Shown here: piece after piece, positions 27,129 to 35,557 of the stretch
Layout of the letters: each line of letters opens with the position of its first letter
Position numbering within the stretch: position 1 is the first letter of the stretch
Origin: Methylocaldum sp. 14B
GTDB lineage: Bacteria > Pseudomonadota > Gammaproteobacteria > Methylococcales > Methylococcaceae
NCBI RefSeq assembly: GCF_002005105.1
Contig: NZ_MSCV01000024.1
Span: 28,546-92,545 of the forward strand
Length of the DNA: 64,000 bases
Direction: 5' to 3'
Position numbers and translations under genes: made by a program
Notes under the pieces: model-generated
The model's input: only the letters and a program-made list of their open reading frames with translations
Databases searched by the model: none
Told to the model about the DNA's origin: nothing

Positions 27129-28019
27129 ATGATTTTTCCCACCATCGAATCCTTTGTCGGAAATACGCCATTGGTCAGATTGCAGCGTCTTCCGGGCGAG
27201 ACGAGCAATACCATTCTGGCGAAGCTGGAAGGCGATAATCCCGCGGGATCGGTGAAGGACCGGCCGGCGATCAGCATGATCAAGCGCGCCGAAGAGCGCG
27301 GCGAGATCAAGCCGGGCGATCGGCTGATCGAAGCCACAAGCGGCAACACCGGCATCGCCCTGGCGATGGCGGCGGCCATCAAAGGTTATCGGATGACCCT
27401 GATCATGCCGGAAAACATGAGCGTAGAACGGCGCGCCGTGATGAAAGCATTCGGTGCCGAAATCATCCTGACGCCCGCCGAAGGTAGCATGGAAGCGGCC
27501 ATCGATCTGGCCCGGGACATGGAGCGAAAGGGTGAAGGTCGAATCCTCGATCAGTTCTCCAATCCGGATAATCCGCGCGCTCACTACGAAGGTACCGGCC
27601 CGGAGATTTGGCGCGACACGCAGGGCACGGTGACCCACTTCGTCAGCTCGATGGGAACCACCGGCACCATTATGGGTACGTCGACGTTTTTGAAAGAGAA
27701 AAATCCGGCGGTGCAGATCATCGGCGTTCAGCCCAAGGACCAGGCCAAGATTCCCGGCATACGCCGCTGGCCCAAGGAATACCTGCCGAAAATCTGCGAT
27801 TTCAGCCGAGTCGATCGCATCATGGACGTAACGCAAGAAGAGGCGGAGGAAACGACTCGCCAACTGGCGGCGCGCGAAGGCATTTTTGCCGGCATCTCGT
27901 CCGGCGGCGCGGTGTCGGCGGCCCTGCGCCTGTCTAAAGAAGTCGAAAACGCGGTGATCGTCGTTATCATCTGCGATCGCGGCGACCGCTATTTGTCCAC
28001 CGGCGTATTTCCGGACTGA
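27129..28019 (+). CDS. cysM: CysM, cysteine synthase B
   Basis: A 296-residue PLP enzyme condensing O-acetylserine with sulfide or thiosulfate. It starts MIFPTIESFVGNTPLVRLQR. The PLP lysine is in NPAGSVKDRPAISMI, the phosphate loop in SMGTTGTIMGTSTFLKEKNP, and the substrate loop in EATSGNTGIALAMAAAIKGY. CysM rather than CysK is indicated by the KDRPA variant and by the DRGDRYLSTGVF C-terminal segment. It would use sulfide produced by the CysJI pair of this window. rlmD follows 2 bases downstream. Confidence 0.93.
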   Translation: MIFPTIESFVGNTPLVRLQRLPGETSNTILAKLEGDNPAGSVKDRPAISMIKRAEERGEIKPGDRLIEATSGNTGIALAMAAAIKGYRMTLIMPENMSVERRAVMKAFGAEIILTPAEGSMEAAIDLARDMERKGEGRILDQFSNPDNPRAHYEGTGPEIWRDTQGTVTHFVSSMGTTGTIMGTSTFLKEKNPAVQIIGVQPKDQAKIPGIRRWPKEYLPKICDFSRVDRIMDVTQEEAEETTRQLAAREGIFAGISSGGAVSAALRLSKEVENAVIVVIICDRGDRYLSTGVFPD

Positions 28020-28021
28020 CC

Positions 28022-29356
28022 ATGGCCGCACGAGCACGCAAAAAAAACCTTCCCCAGGAAGCTTTCCGGGCGCACATCGATTCCTTCGCTCATGACGGAC
28101 GGGGCGTCGCCCGCGTCGAAGGCAAGGCCGTTTTCATCGACGGCGCGCTGCCGGGCGAGGACGTGACCTTCGTCTATACGTCCGTTCGCCGCGATTATGC
28201 CGAAGGCAAGGTCGAGGAGGTCATAACGCCGGCACCGGGACGGGTTCAACCCCGTTGTCCTAGCTTTGGCGTCTGCGGCGGTTGTAGCTTTCAACATCTG
28301 ACCGACGCGGCGCAGATCGAAGAAAAGCAAAAGCTTTTGGCGGATCAGTTCCGGCGCATCGGCAAAATCGACGAGGTGCCGCTGTGGCCGCCGTTGACCG
28401 GCCCCCACTGGGGTTATCGCCACAAGGCCCGTCTCGGCGTGAAATACGTGCCGAAGAAAGGGCGGGTGCTGGTCGGATTTCGCGAACGCTCCAGCCCCTT
28501 CATCGCCGATTTGGAATCCTGCCCCGTGCTGCATCCAAAGGTCGGCGAGCGCCTCCGAGAACTGTCGGAATTGATCGGTTCGCTGAGTATCAAGGATAGG
28601 CTCCCGCAGATCGAGGTCGCCGTGGGCGATGAACGCACCGCGCTGGTGTTTCGTATCCTCGATGATGCGTCCCCGGACGATCTGGAGCGGCTGAAGGCGT
28701 TCGGCGCGCGCTTCGAGTTCGACGTTTATGTGCAGCGGCAGGGTCCCGATTCGATCATTCCGCTTTATCCGGAGCATCCGCCGATGCTGAGCTATTCGCT
28801 GCTGAATCAGGGCATTGAGTTCCTGTTCAAGCCCACCGAGTTCACCCAGGTCAACATCGACATCAACCGCAAGATGGTCGATCGCGTGATGGCAGTGCTC
28901 GATCCGGCGCCCGGCGAATCGGTGCTCGACCTTTTTTGCGGAATCGGCAACTTCACCTTGCCGATCGCCAAGCGTGCGAGCCGGGTCGTCGGTGTCGAAG
29001 GCAGTTCCGAATCGGTGAAACGCGCCCGCCAGAATGCGGAAGCCAATGGTCTCGGCAATGTCGAGTTTCATGTCGCCGATCTGAGCCAAGCCCTGAACGA
29101 TGCCGAATGGGCGACTCGGCGTTACGACAAGATATTGCTCGATCCCTCCCGAGCGGGTGCCGAAGAGGTTTTGTCCTATGTGCCGCGCTGGGGGGCGCGC
29201 CGTATCGTCTACGTTTCGTGCAATCCCTCCACGTTGGCGAGGGATGCCGGCATCCTGGTTCACCAGCACGGCTACCGTCTGATTCGCGCGGGCGTTATGG
29301 ATATGTTTCCGCAGACGGCACACGTGGAATCCATCGCGCTCTTCGAGAAGGCGTAG
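28022..29356 (+). CDS. rlmD: RlmD, 23S rRNA (uracil-1939-C5)-methyltransferase
   Basis: A 444-residue SAM-dependent rRNA methyltransferase with an N-terminal TRAM domain (about residues 10-70), a [4Fe-4S] cysteine set (CPSFGVCGGCSFQHL), and a Rossmann catalytic domain (VLDLFCGIGNFTLPIA). The nucleophilic cysteine occurs in IVYVSCNPSTLARD and the catalytic region ends with VDMFPQTAHVESI-type sequence (here MDMFPQTAHVESIAL). The length matches E. coli RlmD (433). It is immediately after cysM. Confidence 0.94.
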   Translation: MAARARKKNLPQEAFRAHIDSFAHDGRGVARVEGKAVFIDGALPGEDVTFVYTSVRRDYAEGKVEEVITPAPGRVQPRCPSFGVCGGCSFQHLTDAAQIEEKQKLLADQFRRIGKIDEVPLWPPLTGPHWGYRHKARLGVKYVPKKGRVLVGFRERSSPFIADLESCPVLHPKVGERLRELSELIGSLSIKDRLPQIEVAVGDERTALVFRILDDASPDDLERLKAFGARFEFDVYVQRQGPDSIIPLYPEHPPMLSYSLLNQGIEFLFKPTEFTQVNIDINRKMVDRVMAVLDPAPGESVLDLFCGIGNFTLPIAKRASRVVGVEGSSESVKRARQNAEANGLGNVEFHVADLSQALNDAEWATRRYDKILLDPSRAGAEEVLSYVPRWGARRIVYVSCNPSTLARDAGILVHQHGYRLIRAGVMDMFPQTAHVESIALFEKA

Positions 29357-29363
29357 AGGCACC

Positions 29364-29867
29364 GTGGGCGACGACCGGCCTGAACCGCCGTTCTACCTTC
29401 GGGTCAGTATTCCCCGCCAGGAGCTCGATCTTGTCGAGAACGGCGAGGTGATCCGCACCTGGCCCGTTTCCACCGCCAAGAACGGTCCCGGCGAACGCAT
29501 GGGCAGCGGCTGCACTCCGCGCGGCTGGCATCGCATCCGGGCCAAGATCGGAACGGGGTTGCCGCCCAATACCGTATTCGTCGGACGCCGGCCGACCGGG
29601 GAGATTTACGATGCGGTTCTCGCCGCCCGATTTCCGGAAAGGGACTGGATTTTGACCCGCATCCTCTGGCTCGGCGGTCTGGAACCCGGCTTCAACCGCT
29701 ACGGGGCAGTCGACACCACCTGGCGTTACATCTATGTCCACGGCAGCCCCGACGAAGGCGTCAACGGAACCCCGGCCTCCCACGGTTGCATCCGCATGAA
29801 GAGTTCGGACGTGGCCGATTTATTCGAGCGGGTGGAAGTGGGAACGCGGGTGTTGATTGAACCGTAG
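29364..29867 (+). CDS. Leaderless YkuD-domain protein (L,D-transpeptidase/L,D-carboxypeptidase type)
   Basis: A 167-residue protein that is almost only a YkuD domain. The catalytic histidine and cysteine are visible in YIYVHGSPDEG and PASHGCIRMKSSD. There is no signal peptide, lipobox or membrane helix, so it should be cytoplasmic. Most L,D-transpeptidases are exported, but short leaderless YkuD proteins such as ElsL/LdtJ of Acinetobacter act as cytoplasmic L,D-carboxypeptidases trimming recycled muropeptides. I infer a similar role; the start is a GTG, 7 bases after the rlmD stop. Confidence 0.82.
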   Translation: MGDDRPEPPFYLRVSIPRQELDLVENGEVIRTWPVSTAKNGPGERMGSGCTPRGWHRIRAKIGTGLPPNTVFVGRRPTGEIYDAVLAARFPERDWILTRILWLGGLEPGFNRYGAVDTTWRYIYVHGSPDEGVNGTPASHGCIRMKSSDVADLFERVEVGTRVLIEP

Positions 29868-29870
29868 AAG

Positions 29871-30043
29871 GTAGAGGGGTGGGTTAGGTGCGCATGAGGA
29901 GCACTTTTCCATTTACCGCTGAGTTGGAAGCGCACCGTAACCCACCGAAATGGGGCATCGATGCCGCTCCGGTGGGTTACGACGCGCGTCAAGCTTGGAG
30001 CAGGTTGATGGCACGACGGGTATGCGCGTCTAACCCACCCTAC
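29871..30043 (+). repeat. GTAGGGTGGGTTAG repeat element, copy C (divergent flanks)
   Basis: The tract opens with GGGGTGGGTTAGGTGCGCAT (decayed left arm) and ends with GCGTCTAACCCACCCTAC. Internal GTAACCCACCG and CGGTGGGTTACG arms are inverted. The family core is clear, but the flanks ATTCCATTCGG and AATTAATTCC of copies A and E are not present, so this is a related but differently bordered copy. It lies between the YkuD and dtd genes. Confidence 0.65.
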
Positions 30044-30061
30044 GAAGCTACAAAGCGGCCA

Positions 30062-30517
30062 TCAGTCGGCTGCGGCCGGTGGTACGTTTAGAGTGAAAGT
30101 TACCGGTCCGTCATTGACGAGTTCGATCTGCATATTGGCGCCGAACCGTCCGGTTTCTACGGGCGAGTGCCGGGCCCGCACCTTTTCCACGAAATAGTCG
30201 AACAGACGTTTTCCGGTCTCAGGATCGGCGGCGGGAGTGAAGCTCGGGCGCATCCCCTTTCGGGTATCGGCTGCCAGAGTGAACTGGGAGACCAGCAAGA
30301 CCCCGCCGCTCACGTCCGTCACGTTGAGATTCATCTTGTCCTCGGCATCTCCGAAAATCCGGTAACCCAGAATCCGCTCGGCCAGACGGTCCGCTTGAGC
30401 TTCCGTATCGCCCCGTTCGATGGCGATCAAAGCGAGTATCCCCCGGTCTATTTTTCCGACGCTTTCGCCGGCCACGGTCACTTCGGCCCGCGTCACCCGC
30501 TGAATGACGGCGATCAC
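30062..30517 (-). CDS. dtd: D-aminoacyl-tRNA deacylase (Dtd)
   Basis: A 151-residue proofreading enzyme that hydrolyses D-amino acids and glycine from mischarged tRNAs. It matches E. coli Dtd from start to end ([62 protein letters not shown]), including the Ser-Gln-Phe-Thr catalytic segment and the cross-subunit GP motif. The GTG at 30517 gives MIAVIQRV as in E. coli. It begins 2 bases after the stop of the rhodanese gene upstream; a TTG at 30523 would overlap that gene. Confidence 0.93.
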   Translation of the reverse strand: MIAVIQRVTRAEVTVAGESVGKIDRGILALIAIERGDTEAQADRLAERILGYRIFGDAEDKMNLNVTDVSGGVLLVSQFTLAADTRKGMRPSFTPAADPETGKRLFDYFVEKVRARHSPVETGRFGANMQIELVNDGPVTFTLNVPPAAAD

Positions 30518-30519
30518 GA

Positions 30520-30852
30520 TCAATACCGCGGCATATCGGGTGCGACTTCCCTAGCCCAGGCGTCGATGCCGCCCCGTAGGTTGACGATATCGCTGAATCC
30601 TTGGCGCTCCAGATAATCGCCCACCATGCGGCTGCGCATGCCGTGATGGCAGATGACGACAATTTCCTGCGCCGGATCGAGTTCGGCGAGCCGGTAGGGA
30701 ATATCGTTCATGGGAATGTGTATGCTGCTTTCGATATGGCAGTGGGCGTATTCCTGTGGTTCGCGCACGTCGAGCAGGAGAGGTTTGGGGTTGGCGGTCT
30801 CGAGATAGCTTCTAAGTTCCAAGGGCGAGATATCGCGCATCATGATTTCCAT
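30520..30852 (-). CDS. Rhodanese-like sulfurtransferase
   Basis: A 110-residue single-domain rhodanese. The persulfide-forming cysteine is in the active-site loop [17 protein letters not shown], whose CHHGMRS sequence is common in small soluble rhodaneses. Conserved [22 protein letters not shown] is at the N-terminal side. It may start at the ATG at 30852 or at the next ATG nine bases in. It could move sulfane sulfur for thiouridylation or cofactor synthesis; the acceptor is not known. The dtd gene follows. Confidence 0.88.
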   Translation of the reverse strand: MEIMMRDISPLELRSYLETANPKPLLLDVREPQEYAHCHIESSIHIPMNDIPYRLAELDPAQEIVVICHHGMRSRMVGDYLERQGFSDIVNLRGGIDAWAREVAPDMPRY

Positions 30853-30906
30853 ACGTATGAAAAAAGCGAATCGGTGCGGTTCTTACCTCGCCGCACCCTA
30901 TGTCTC

Positions 30907-30961
30907 GTAGGTCGGCAATCCCTTGCCGACCCGCTATGTCGGGAAAGGATTCCCGACCTGC
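30907..30961. repeat. GTAGGTCGG palindromic repeat
   Basis: Two hairpin units in tandem: GTAGGTCGGCAATCCCTTGC closing with GCCGACC, then GTCGGGAAAGGATTCCCGAC followed by CTGC. They belong to the family at 1861-2055. They lie between the rhodanese and mtkB genes, both on the minus strand, and would sit beyond the mtkB stop. Confidence 0.7.
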
Positions 30962-30978
30962 ACTAGGTCACGATCCGA

Positions 30979-31869
30979 TTATTTAACGGCGATGCCATTT
31001 TCCTTCATCGCCCTCAGCACGGTTTGGCCGATGTGGGCCGGGTTTCGCGAGACATACAGCCCTAAGGCTTCCATGGCGTCCATTTTGGCGCTGGCCGTGT
31101 CGTCTTCGTTGGAAATGATGGCGCCGGCATGCCCCATGCGCCGGCCGGTGGGGGCGGCGATGCCGGCTACGAAGCCGACGACGGGCTTTTTCATATTTTC
31201 CTTCGCCCAACGAGCTGCCGCCACTTCCTGGGGGCCGCCAATCTCGCCGATCATGACCACAATTTCGGTTTCGGGATCGGCTTCGAAGGCGCGCAGCACG
31301 GTCATGAAGTCAGTGCCGTTGATGGGGTCGCCGCCGATGCCCACCGACGTGGTGATGCCGAGTCCCAGGGCTGCCATTTGCTCGGTGGCTTCGTAGTTGA
31401 GCGTTCCCGAGCGGGAGACGATGCCGATGTTGCCCTTTTTGTAGATGTGCGAGGGCATGATGCCCACCTTGCATTCGCTCGGCGTGATGATGCCGGGAGT
31501 GTTGGGGCCGACGATGATCGTATTCTTGCCGGTGCGGTAGCGCTGGAGTCGGATCATGTCGTGCACCGGAACGCCGTCGGCGATGGTCACCGCTACTTTG
31601 ATTCCTGCATCGACGGCTTCCATCAAGGCGTCGGCGCTGAACGGCGGGGGCACGAATACGGCGGAAACATCGGCGCCGGTGGCGGCCACGGCTTCCGCCA
31701 CGGTGTCGAATACCGGTAGACCCAAATGAGTGGTGCCGCCCTTGCCGGGCGTAACGCCGCCGACGACATTGGTGCCGATTTTCATTGCGTCTTCGGCATG
31801 GAAGGTGGCGTGTTCGCCGGTGAAGCCTTGGAAGATGACCTTGGAGTTTTTGTTAACGAATACGCTCAT
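30979..31869 (-). CDS. mtkB: Malate-CoA ligase (malate thiokinase) alpha subunit MtkB, SucD-like
   Basis: A 296-residue ATP-dependent acyl-CoA ligase alpha subunit. The CoA-binding domain contains FQGFTGEHATFHAEDAMKIG and GGVTPGKGGTTHLG, and the phospho-histidine loop is in GRRMGHAGAIISNEDDTAS. By fold it could be succinyl-CoA synthetase alpha (SucD). Placement directly after mtkA and mclA, the next steps of the serine cycle, marks it as malate thiokinase alpha. It forms malyl-CoA from malate and CoA at the cost of ATP. It starts 6 bases after the mtkA stop. Confidence 0.85.
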   Translation of the reverse strand: MSVFVNKNSKVIFQGFTGEHATFHAEDAMKIGTNVVGGVTPGKGGTTHLGLPVFDTVAEAVAATGADVSAVFVPPPFSADALMEAVDAGIKVAVTIADGVPVHDMIRLQRYRTGKNTIIVGPNTPGIITPSECKVGIMPSHIYKKGNIGIVSRSGTLNYEATEQMAALGLGITTSVGIGGDPINGTDFMTVLRAFEADPETEIVVMIGEIGGPQEVAAARWAKENMKKPVVGFVAGIAAPTGRRMGHAGAIISNEDDTASAKMDAMEALGLYVSRNPAHIGQTVLRAMKENGIAVK

Positions 31870-31875
31870 TGATGC

Positions 31876-33045
31876 TTACCCTCTCACCGTTTTGACCGCT
31901 TTGGCCGCTGCGTCGTCCAGATTTTCGGCGGTAATGAAGGAGAGGCCGGATTCCGCCAGGATCTTGCGGCCTTCTTCCACATTGGTGCCGGCCAGGCGCA
32001 CGATCAGCGGAACCTTGATCTGGAGGCTGTTGCAGGCTTGGATCAAACCTTTGGCGATCCAGTCGCAGCGGTTGATGCCGGCGAAAATGTTCACCAGGAT
32101 ACACTTGACGTTAGGATCTTCCAGCACGATACGGCAAGCGTTGGTGACTTTTTCGGGAGAGGCGCCGCCGCCGACATCGAGGAAATTGGCCGGACGTCCG
32201 CCGTGCAGGGTGATGGCGTCCAAAGAAGCCATGGCGAGACCGGCACCATTAACGATGCAGCCGATGTTGCCGTCGAGCGCGATGTAGTTGAGGCCGTGAC
32301 CGGAGGCTTCGACCTCTTTCGGGTCTTCCTCGGCCAGGTCGCGCATTTCCGTGACGGCTTTCTGGCGATAGAGGGCGTTGTCGTCGAAGCTGAACTTGGC
32401 GTCGAGCACCATCAGTTTGTCGTCACCGTTCCCGACGATGGCTAGGGGATTGATTTCGGCCTGCAGGGCGTCCTTGTCGCGCATGCAGCGGTAGATGGAT
32501 TTCATCAGCTTGACGGCTTGCGGCATCAGCTTGCCCTTGAGGCCGATGGCGGTGGCGACTTTACGGCACTGAAAGTCCAGAAGGCCGATTGCGGGGTCGA
32601 TGACTTCCTTGACGATCTTTTCGGGGGTCGCTTTGGCGACCTCTTCGATTTCCATGCCGCCTTCGCTGGATGCGATGATGGTGATGCGCTGAGAGCCGCG
32701 GTCGATCACGAAGCCTAGGTAGAATTCCTTTTTGATGTCGCTGGCTTGCTCGATCCAGACACGCTGGACGATGGAGCCTTCGGGGCCGGTCTGATGGGTG
32801 ACCAGGTGGGTGCCGATCATGGCATCGGCGGTTTTTTGCACCTCGGCGATGGAGTCGACGACCTTCACCCCGCCCGCCTTGCCGCGGCCGCCGGCATGAA
32901 TCTGTGCTTTGACGACCCACTTATTGCCGCCGATTTCCTCGGCCACCTGAGCCGCCTGCTGGTCGGAGTAGGCGACGCCGCCAACCGGAACCGGCACACC
33001 GTATGATTTCAGCAGTTCCTTCGCTTGATATTCATGGATGTTCAC
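31876..33045 (-). CDS. mtkA: Malate-CoA ligase (malate thiokinase) beta subunit MtkA, SucC-like
   Basis: A 389-residue ATP-grasp subunit beginning MNIHEYQAKELLKSYGVPVP. The glycine-rich ATP site KAQIHAGGRGKAGGVKVV and the magnesium-binding EINPLAIVGNGDDKLMVLD segment are intact, and the C-terminal ligase domain (ANFLDVGGGASPEKVTNA, NIFAGINRCDWIAKG) is complete. The frame reaches upstream to 33066, but the GTG at 33045 follows AGAGGAAAG at a proper distance and gives the standard N terminus. Context between mclA and mtkB points to malate rather than succinate as the substrate. Confidence 0.86.
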   Translation of the reverse strand: MNIHEYQAKELLKSYGVPVPVGGVAYSDQQAAQVAEEIGGNKWVVKAQIHAGGRGKAGGVKVVDSIAEVQKTADAMIGTHLVTHQTGPEGSIVQRVWIEQASDIKKEFYLGFVIDRGSQRITIIASSEGGMEIEEVAKATPEKIVKEVIDPAIGLLDFQCRKVATAIGLKGKLMPQAVKLMKSIYRCMRDKDALQAEINPLAIVGNGDDKLMVLDAKFSFDDNALYRQKAVTEMRDLAEEDPKEVEASGHGLNYIALDGNIGCIVNGAGLAMASLDAITLHGGRPANFLDVGGGASPEKVTNACRIVLEDPNVKCILVNIFAGINRCDWIAKGLIQACNSLQIKVPLIVRLAGTNVEEGRKILAESGLSFITAENLDDAAAKAVKTVRG

Positions 33046-33091
33046 TGATTGCTTTCCTCTCTTCAATGTAGGTCAGGCTGGGCCGGCAGAC

Positions 33092-33122
33092 CGTAACCCG
33101 ACGATAGGAATGTCGGGTTACG
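33092..33122. repeat. CGTAACCCGAC inverted repeat between mclA and mtkA
   Basis: Arms CGTAACCCGAC (33092-33102) and GTCGGGTTACG (33112-33122) form an 11-bp perfect stem with a 9-base loop, followed by a third related copy GGTAACCCGACC at about 33127-33138. It lies in the 105-base gap between mclA and mtkA, where it could shape mRNA processing or differential expression of the operon. No T-run follows on the minus strand. Confidence 0.55.
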
Positions 33123-33150
33123 ATTCGGTAACCCGACCGACGGAAATCCC

Positions 33151-34116
33151 CTACGACTGGCGGGCCTCTATTTGTTCGATCTGTCTGACCACATTTTCGG
33201 CCATGCGGATCGAAGCAGCATCGATCAGGCGGCCGTCCAGGGACACGGCGCCCTTGCCTTCCTTCGCCGCCTTTTCCATTTCGACCAAGATGCGGCGGGC
33301 GCGATTCACTTCCTTTTCGGTAGGGGTAAAGACTTCGTTCGCCAGGGCGATCTGGGACGGGTGAATGGCCCACTTGCCTTCGCAACCGAGAGCGGCGGCA
33401 CGGCGCGCGGCGACCTTGTAGCCTTCAGGGTCGCCGAAATCGCCGAACGGACCGTCGATGGGCCGCAGCCCGTAGGCGCGGCAGGCAGCGACCATGCGGG
33501 AAATGCCGAAATGCCACTGATCGCCCCAATGGAAATAACGCTGGCCGTTTTCGTCGGGATCGGTGAGCATGCCATACTCGGGATTGGCTCCGCCGATCTG
33601 CGTGGTGCGGGCGCGAACTGAGGCGGCGTAGTCGGCCACGCCGAACACCATGGCTTCCATGCGCTCGGGGCAGCTTTTCGCAATCTCTTCCACGTTCGCC
33701 ATGCCCATTGCGGTTTCGATCAATACGTGGATGTTGATGGGCTTGAAGCCTTTATAAGCCTCGATTTGGGACAGCATGGTGGCGACGAAATACACGTCGG
33801 CGGCGCTGCCCACTTTGGGGATCAGAATGGTGTCGAGCTTGTCGCCGCAGGCTTCGGCCACTTCTACGAGATCGCGGTAGGCGTAATGGGTGTCGAGTCC
33901 GTTGATTCGGATGGAAACGGCGCATTTCGACCAGTCATAGGTATTCAAGGCCTCGATGATGTTGGCCCGAGCCTGCTCTTTATCGTCCGGAGCGACGGCA
34001 TCTTCCAGGTCGAGAAAGACTACGTCGGCGCCGGATTCGGGCGCTTTTTCCAACATACGCTTGTTGCTGCCCGGAACAGCCAACTCGCTACGGTGTAATC
34101 GATTTTTTACGGCCAT
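33151..34116 (-). CDS. mclA: L-malyl-CoA / beta-methylmalyl-CoA lyase MclA
   Basis: A 321-residue CitE/HpcH-HpaI-type lyase that splits L-malyl-CoA into glyoxylate and acetyl-CoA in the serine cycle. It starts MAVKNRLHRSELAVPGSNKR. Metal and catalytic acidic residues are in VVFLDLEDAVAPDDKEQA and HVLIETAMGMANVEE, with the CoA-binding Arg in the N-terminal segment and a catalytic region in WAIHPSQIALANEVF. The length equals that of alphaproteobacterial MclA. The gene leads a minus-strand operon mclA-mtkA-mtkB, so the three enzymes convert malate to glyoxylate plus acetyl-CoA. Confidence 0.92.
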   Translation of the reverse strand: MAVKNRLHRSELAVPGSNKRMLEKAPESGADVVFLDLEDAVAPDDKEQARANIIEALNTYDWSKCAVSIRINGLDTHYAYRDLVEVAEACGDKLDTILIPKVGSAADVYFVATMLSQIEAYKGFKPINIHVLIETAMGMANVEEIAKSCPERMEAMVFGVADYAASVRARTTQIGGANPEYGMLTDPDENGQRYFHWGDQWHFGISRMVAACRAYGLRPIDGPFGDFGDPEGYKVAARRAAALGCEGKWAIHPSQIALANEVFTPTEKEVNRARRILVEMEKAAKEGKGAVSLDGRLIDAASIRMAENVVRQIEQIEARQS

Positions 34117-34545
34117 GTCGTGTCTCTGTATTTATTTTGGACCAGTGAATGTTGCATCCGGGCGAATATCCGTCATATCCCGATTAAAACAGGCAATGTC
34201 TTAAATTCTTATGGATTGATTCGCCGCGGGCAAGGAGCAAGGGAGGGCCAGGCATTCGCTTGGTATTCAGGCGGTCGTCCTCGTGCTCAGCGATATCACG
34301 CGGCGATAGCCTGAGCCGTGGCCCCACAAACTGTCTGTTGCAGCCTAACTCGCCATTATAACCGCAAGGCTGTATGTTTCGGCTAGCCCAAGAAAAGCAA
34401 CGGTCCAAATAGCCACAATTAGCAAAAATAATGAAATAGACTAATTGTTGTATGGAGATTTTTTTGTTAGGATCGTGCCGACATGCAACTTTTTGTTGCT
34501 GGCATGCAACGGATTTAGGTTCAACTCGCACGAGGGGGAATAAGA
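34117..34545. other. Intergenic region between mclA and an outer-membrane protein gene
   Basis: No gene is supported in these 430 bases, which separate divergent genes and must carry the promoters of mclA and the outer-membrane protein. Close to the latter, ACATGCAAC (34480-34488) is repeated as GCATGCAAC (34501-34509), with an internal GCAAC-TTTTT-GTTGC inversion between. This small dyad or direct repeat may be a regulator site or part of the mRNA leader. Confidence 0.4.
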
Positions 34546-35415
34546 ATGATCAAGAAATCGACTGGTATGGCAGCAATGGTTACTGCCGCTGTCGCGGTGG
34601 CCGGCTTGGCGCCGCAGCAGGCTATGGCGGAGAGCCACTACAAAGGTACGTCTGCGCAGGCCGATATCGAAAGACGTTTGCAGATGATGGAAGACGAGAT
34701 GCGCGCGTTGCGTTCGGAATTGGCGAAGGCGCGTTCCGATGCCAAGGCCAATGCGGAACGGATGGACGCGCAGCAGCAGAAGGTCGAACAGCAACTTGCC
34801 GAAGCCGAGGAGCATGAGAAAGAGCATCATGATCTGCTCTTCTTCCGCGGCGGTTATGCCAAAATGGAGCATGGTCGTGGCTACAAAGGCCTAGAAACGC
34901 TGGTTTGGAACGCAGACGAGAACGACAACGACGGCTGGTATGTCGGCGCCGGTTTCGACCATCAGTTGACCGACGATTTCTGGGGTCTGACCGATATCGC
35001 CTCGCTCGACGGCGAAGTGATGTTCGAATACAAGAACTTCGGCACTGGAGAAAATTTCCTGGTTGACGCCTTTACCGGGGGGGAGGTAATCGAGAACAAG
35101 ATTACCCAGTTCACGCTTACCGCTGCTCCGAAAATCAAGTTCAACAATATGGGCAACTTCCGGCCGTGGATCATTCCGTTCGGTCTGGGCATCCACGTCA
35201 TCAGCCCGCCGTCCAGCGGCGTTACCGTGCTCAATCCCGGCCTGATGCTGGGCGCCGGTGCCGAATACAAGATCTGGGGCGACCTGTGGGCGGGTCTTGA
35301 TTTCCGTTATCACTTCACTGGCGATGACCTCGACATTAAGAGCAGGAATGGCGTACTCAAGGGCGTAGACACCGACGGCCTTACCGCCGGCGCTTATCTC
35401 GGTTTCGGCTTCTAA
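34546..35415 (+). CDS. Outer-membrane beta-barrel protein with N-terminal coiled coil
   Basis: A 289-residue exported protein. A Sec signal peptide (about residues 1-28, ending AQQAMA-type QQAMA|ES) precedes a heptad-rich region (about 35-95, with ERRLQMMEDEMRALRSELAK) that should form a trimeric or dimeric coiled coil in the periplasm. The rest (about 98-289) alternates hydrophobic and polar residues and ends in LTAGAYLGFGF with a terminal Phe, as outer-membrane barrels do. I do not recognise a specific family. A canonical terminator directly follows, and the spacing from an AGGGGGAATAAG-type ribosome site is good, suggesting abundant expression. Confidence 0.75.
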   Translation: MIKKSTGMAAMVTAAVAVAGLAPQQAMAESHYKGTSAQADIERRLQMMEDEMRALRSELAKARSDAKANAERMDAQQQKVEQQLAEAEEHEKEHHDLLFFRGGYAKMEHGRGYKGLETLVWNADENDNDGWYVGAGFDHQLTDDFWGLTDIASLDGEVMFEYKNFGTGENFLVDAFTGGEVIENKITQFTLTAAPKIKFNNMGNFRPWIIPFGLGIHVISPPSSGVTVLNPGLMLGAGAEYKIWGDLWAGLDFRYHFTGDDLDIKSRNGVLKGVDTDGLTAGAYLGFGF

Positions 35416-35436
35416 GAGCCTTTCAAGCCGAAAAGA

Positions 35437-35464
35437 AAAGGGGGATGAGAATCCCCCTTTTTTC
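35437..35464 (+). terminator. Rho-independent terminator of the outer-membrane protein gene
   Basis: AAAGGGGGAT (35437-35446), loop GAGA, ATCCCCCTTT (35451-35460), followed by TTTC. A 10-bp stem, a tetraloop and a T-tract starting 20 bases after the stop codon are textbook features. Confidence 0.92.
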
Positions 35465-35557
35465 TTGCCGAGAAAATACGTCCGATTGTCCGATGCAGGT
35501 GTAGAATTTTTCGACATCGTCCGCATCGAAACACGATATGAATATTGCTCTGAAATG

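Noticed and set aside
27989..29362. Minus-strand frame of 457 codons opposite rlmD
   Set aside because: Antisense artefact; RlmD motifs on the plus strand are intact.
30979..33045. Housekeeping succinyl-CoA synthetase (sucCD) for the TCA cycle
   Set aside because: The immediate neighbour is malyl-CoA lyase and no other TCA operon gene is adjacent, so malate thiokinase is the better call; sucCD activity is not excluded.
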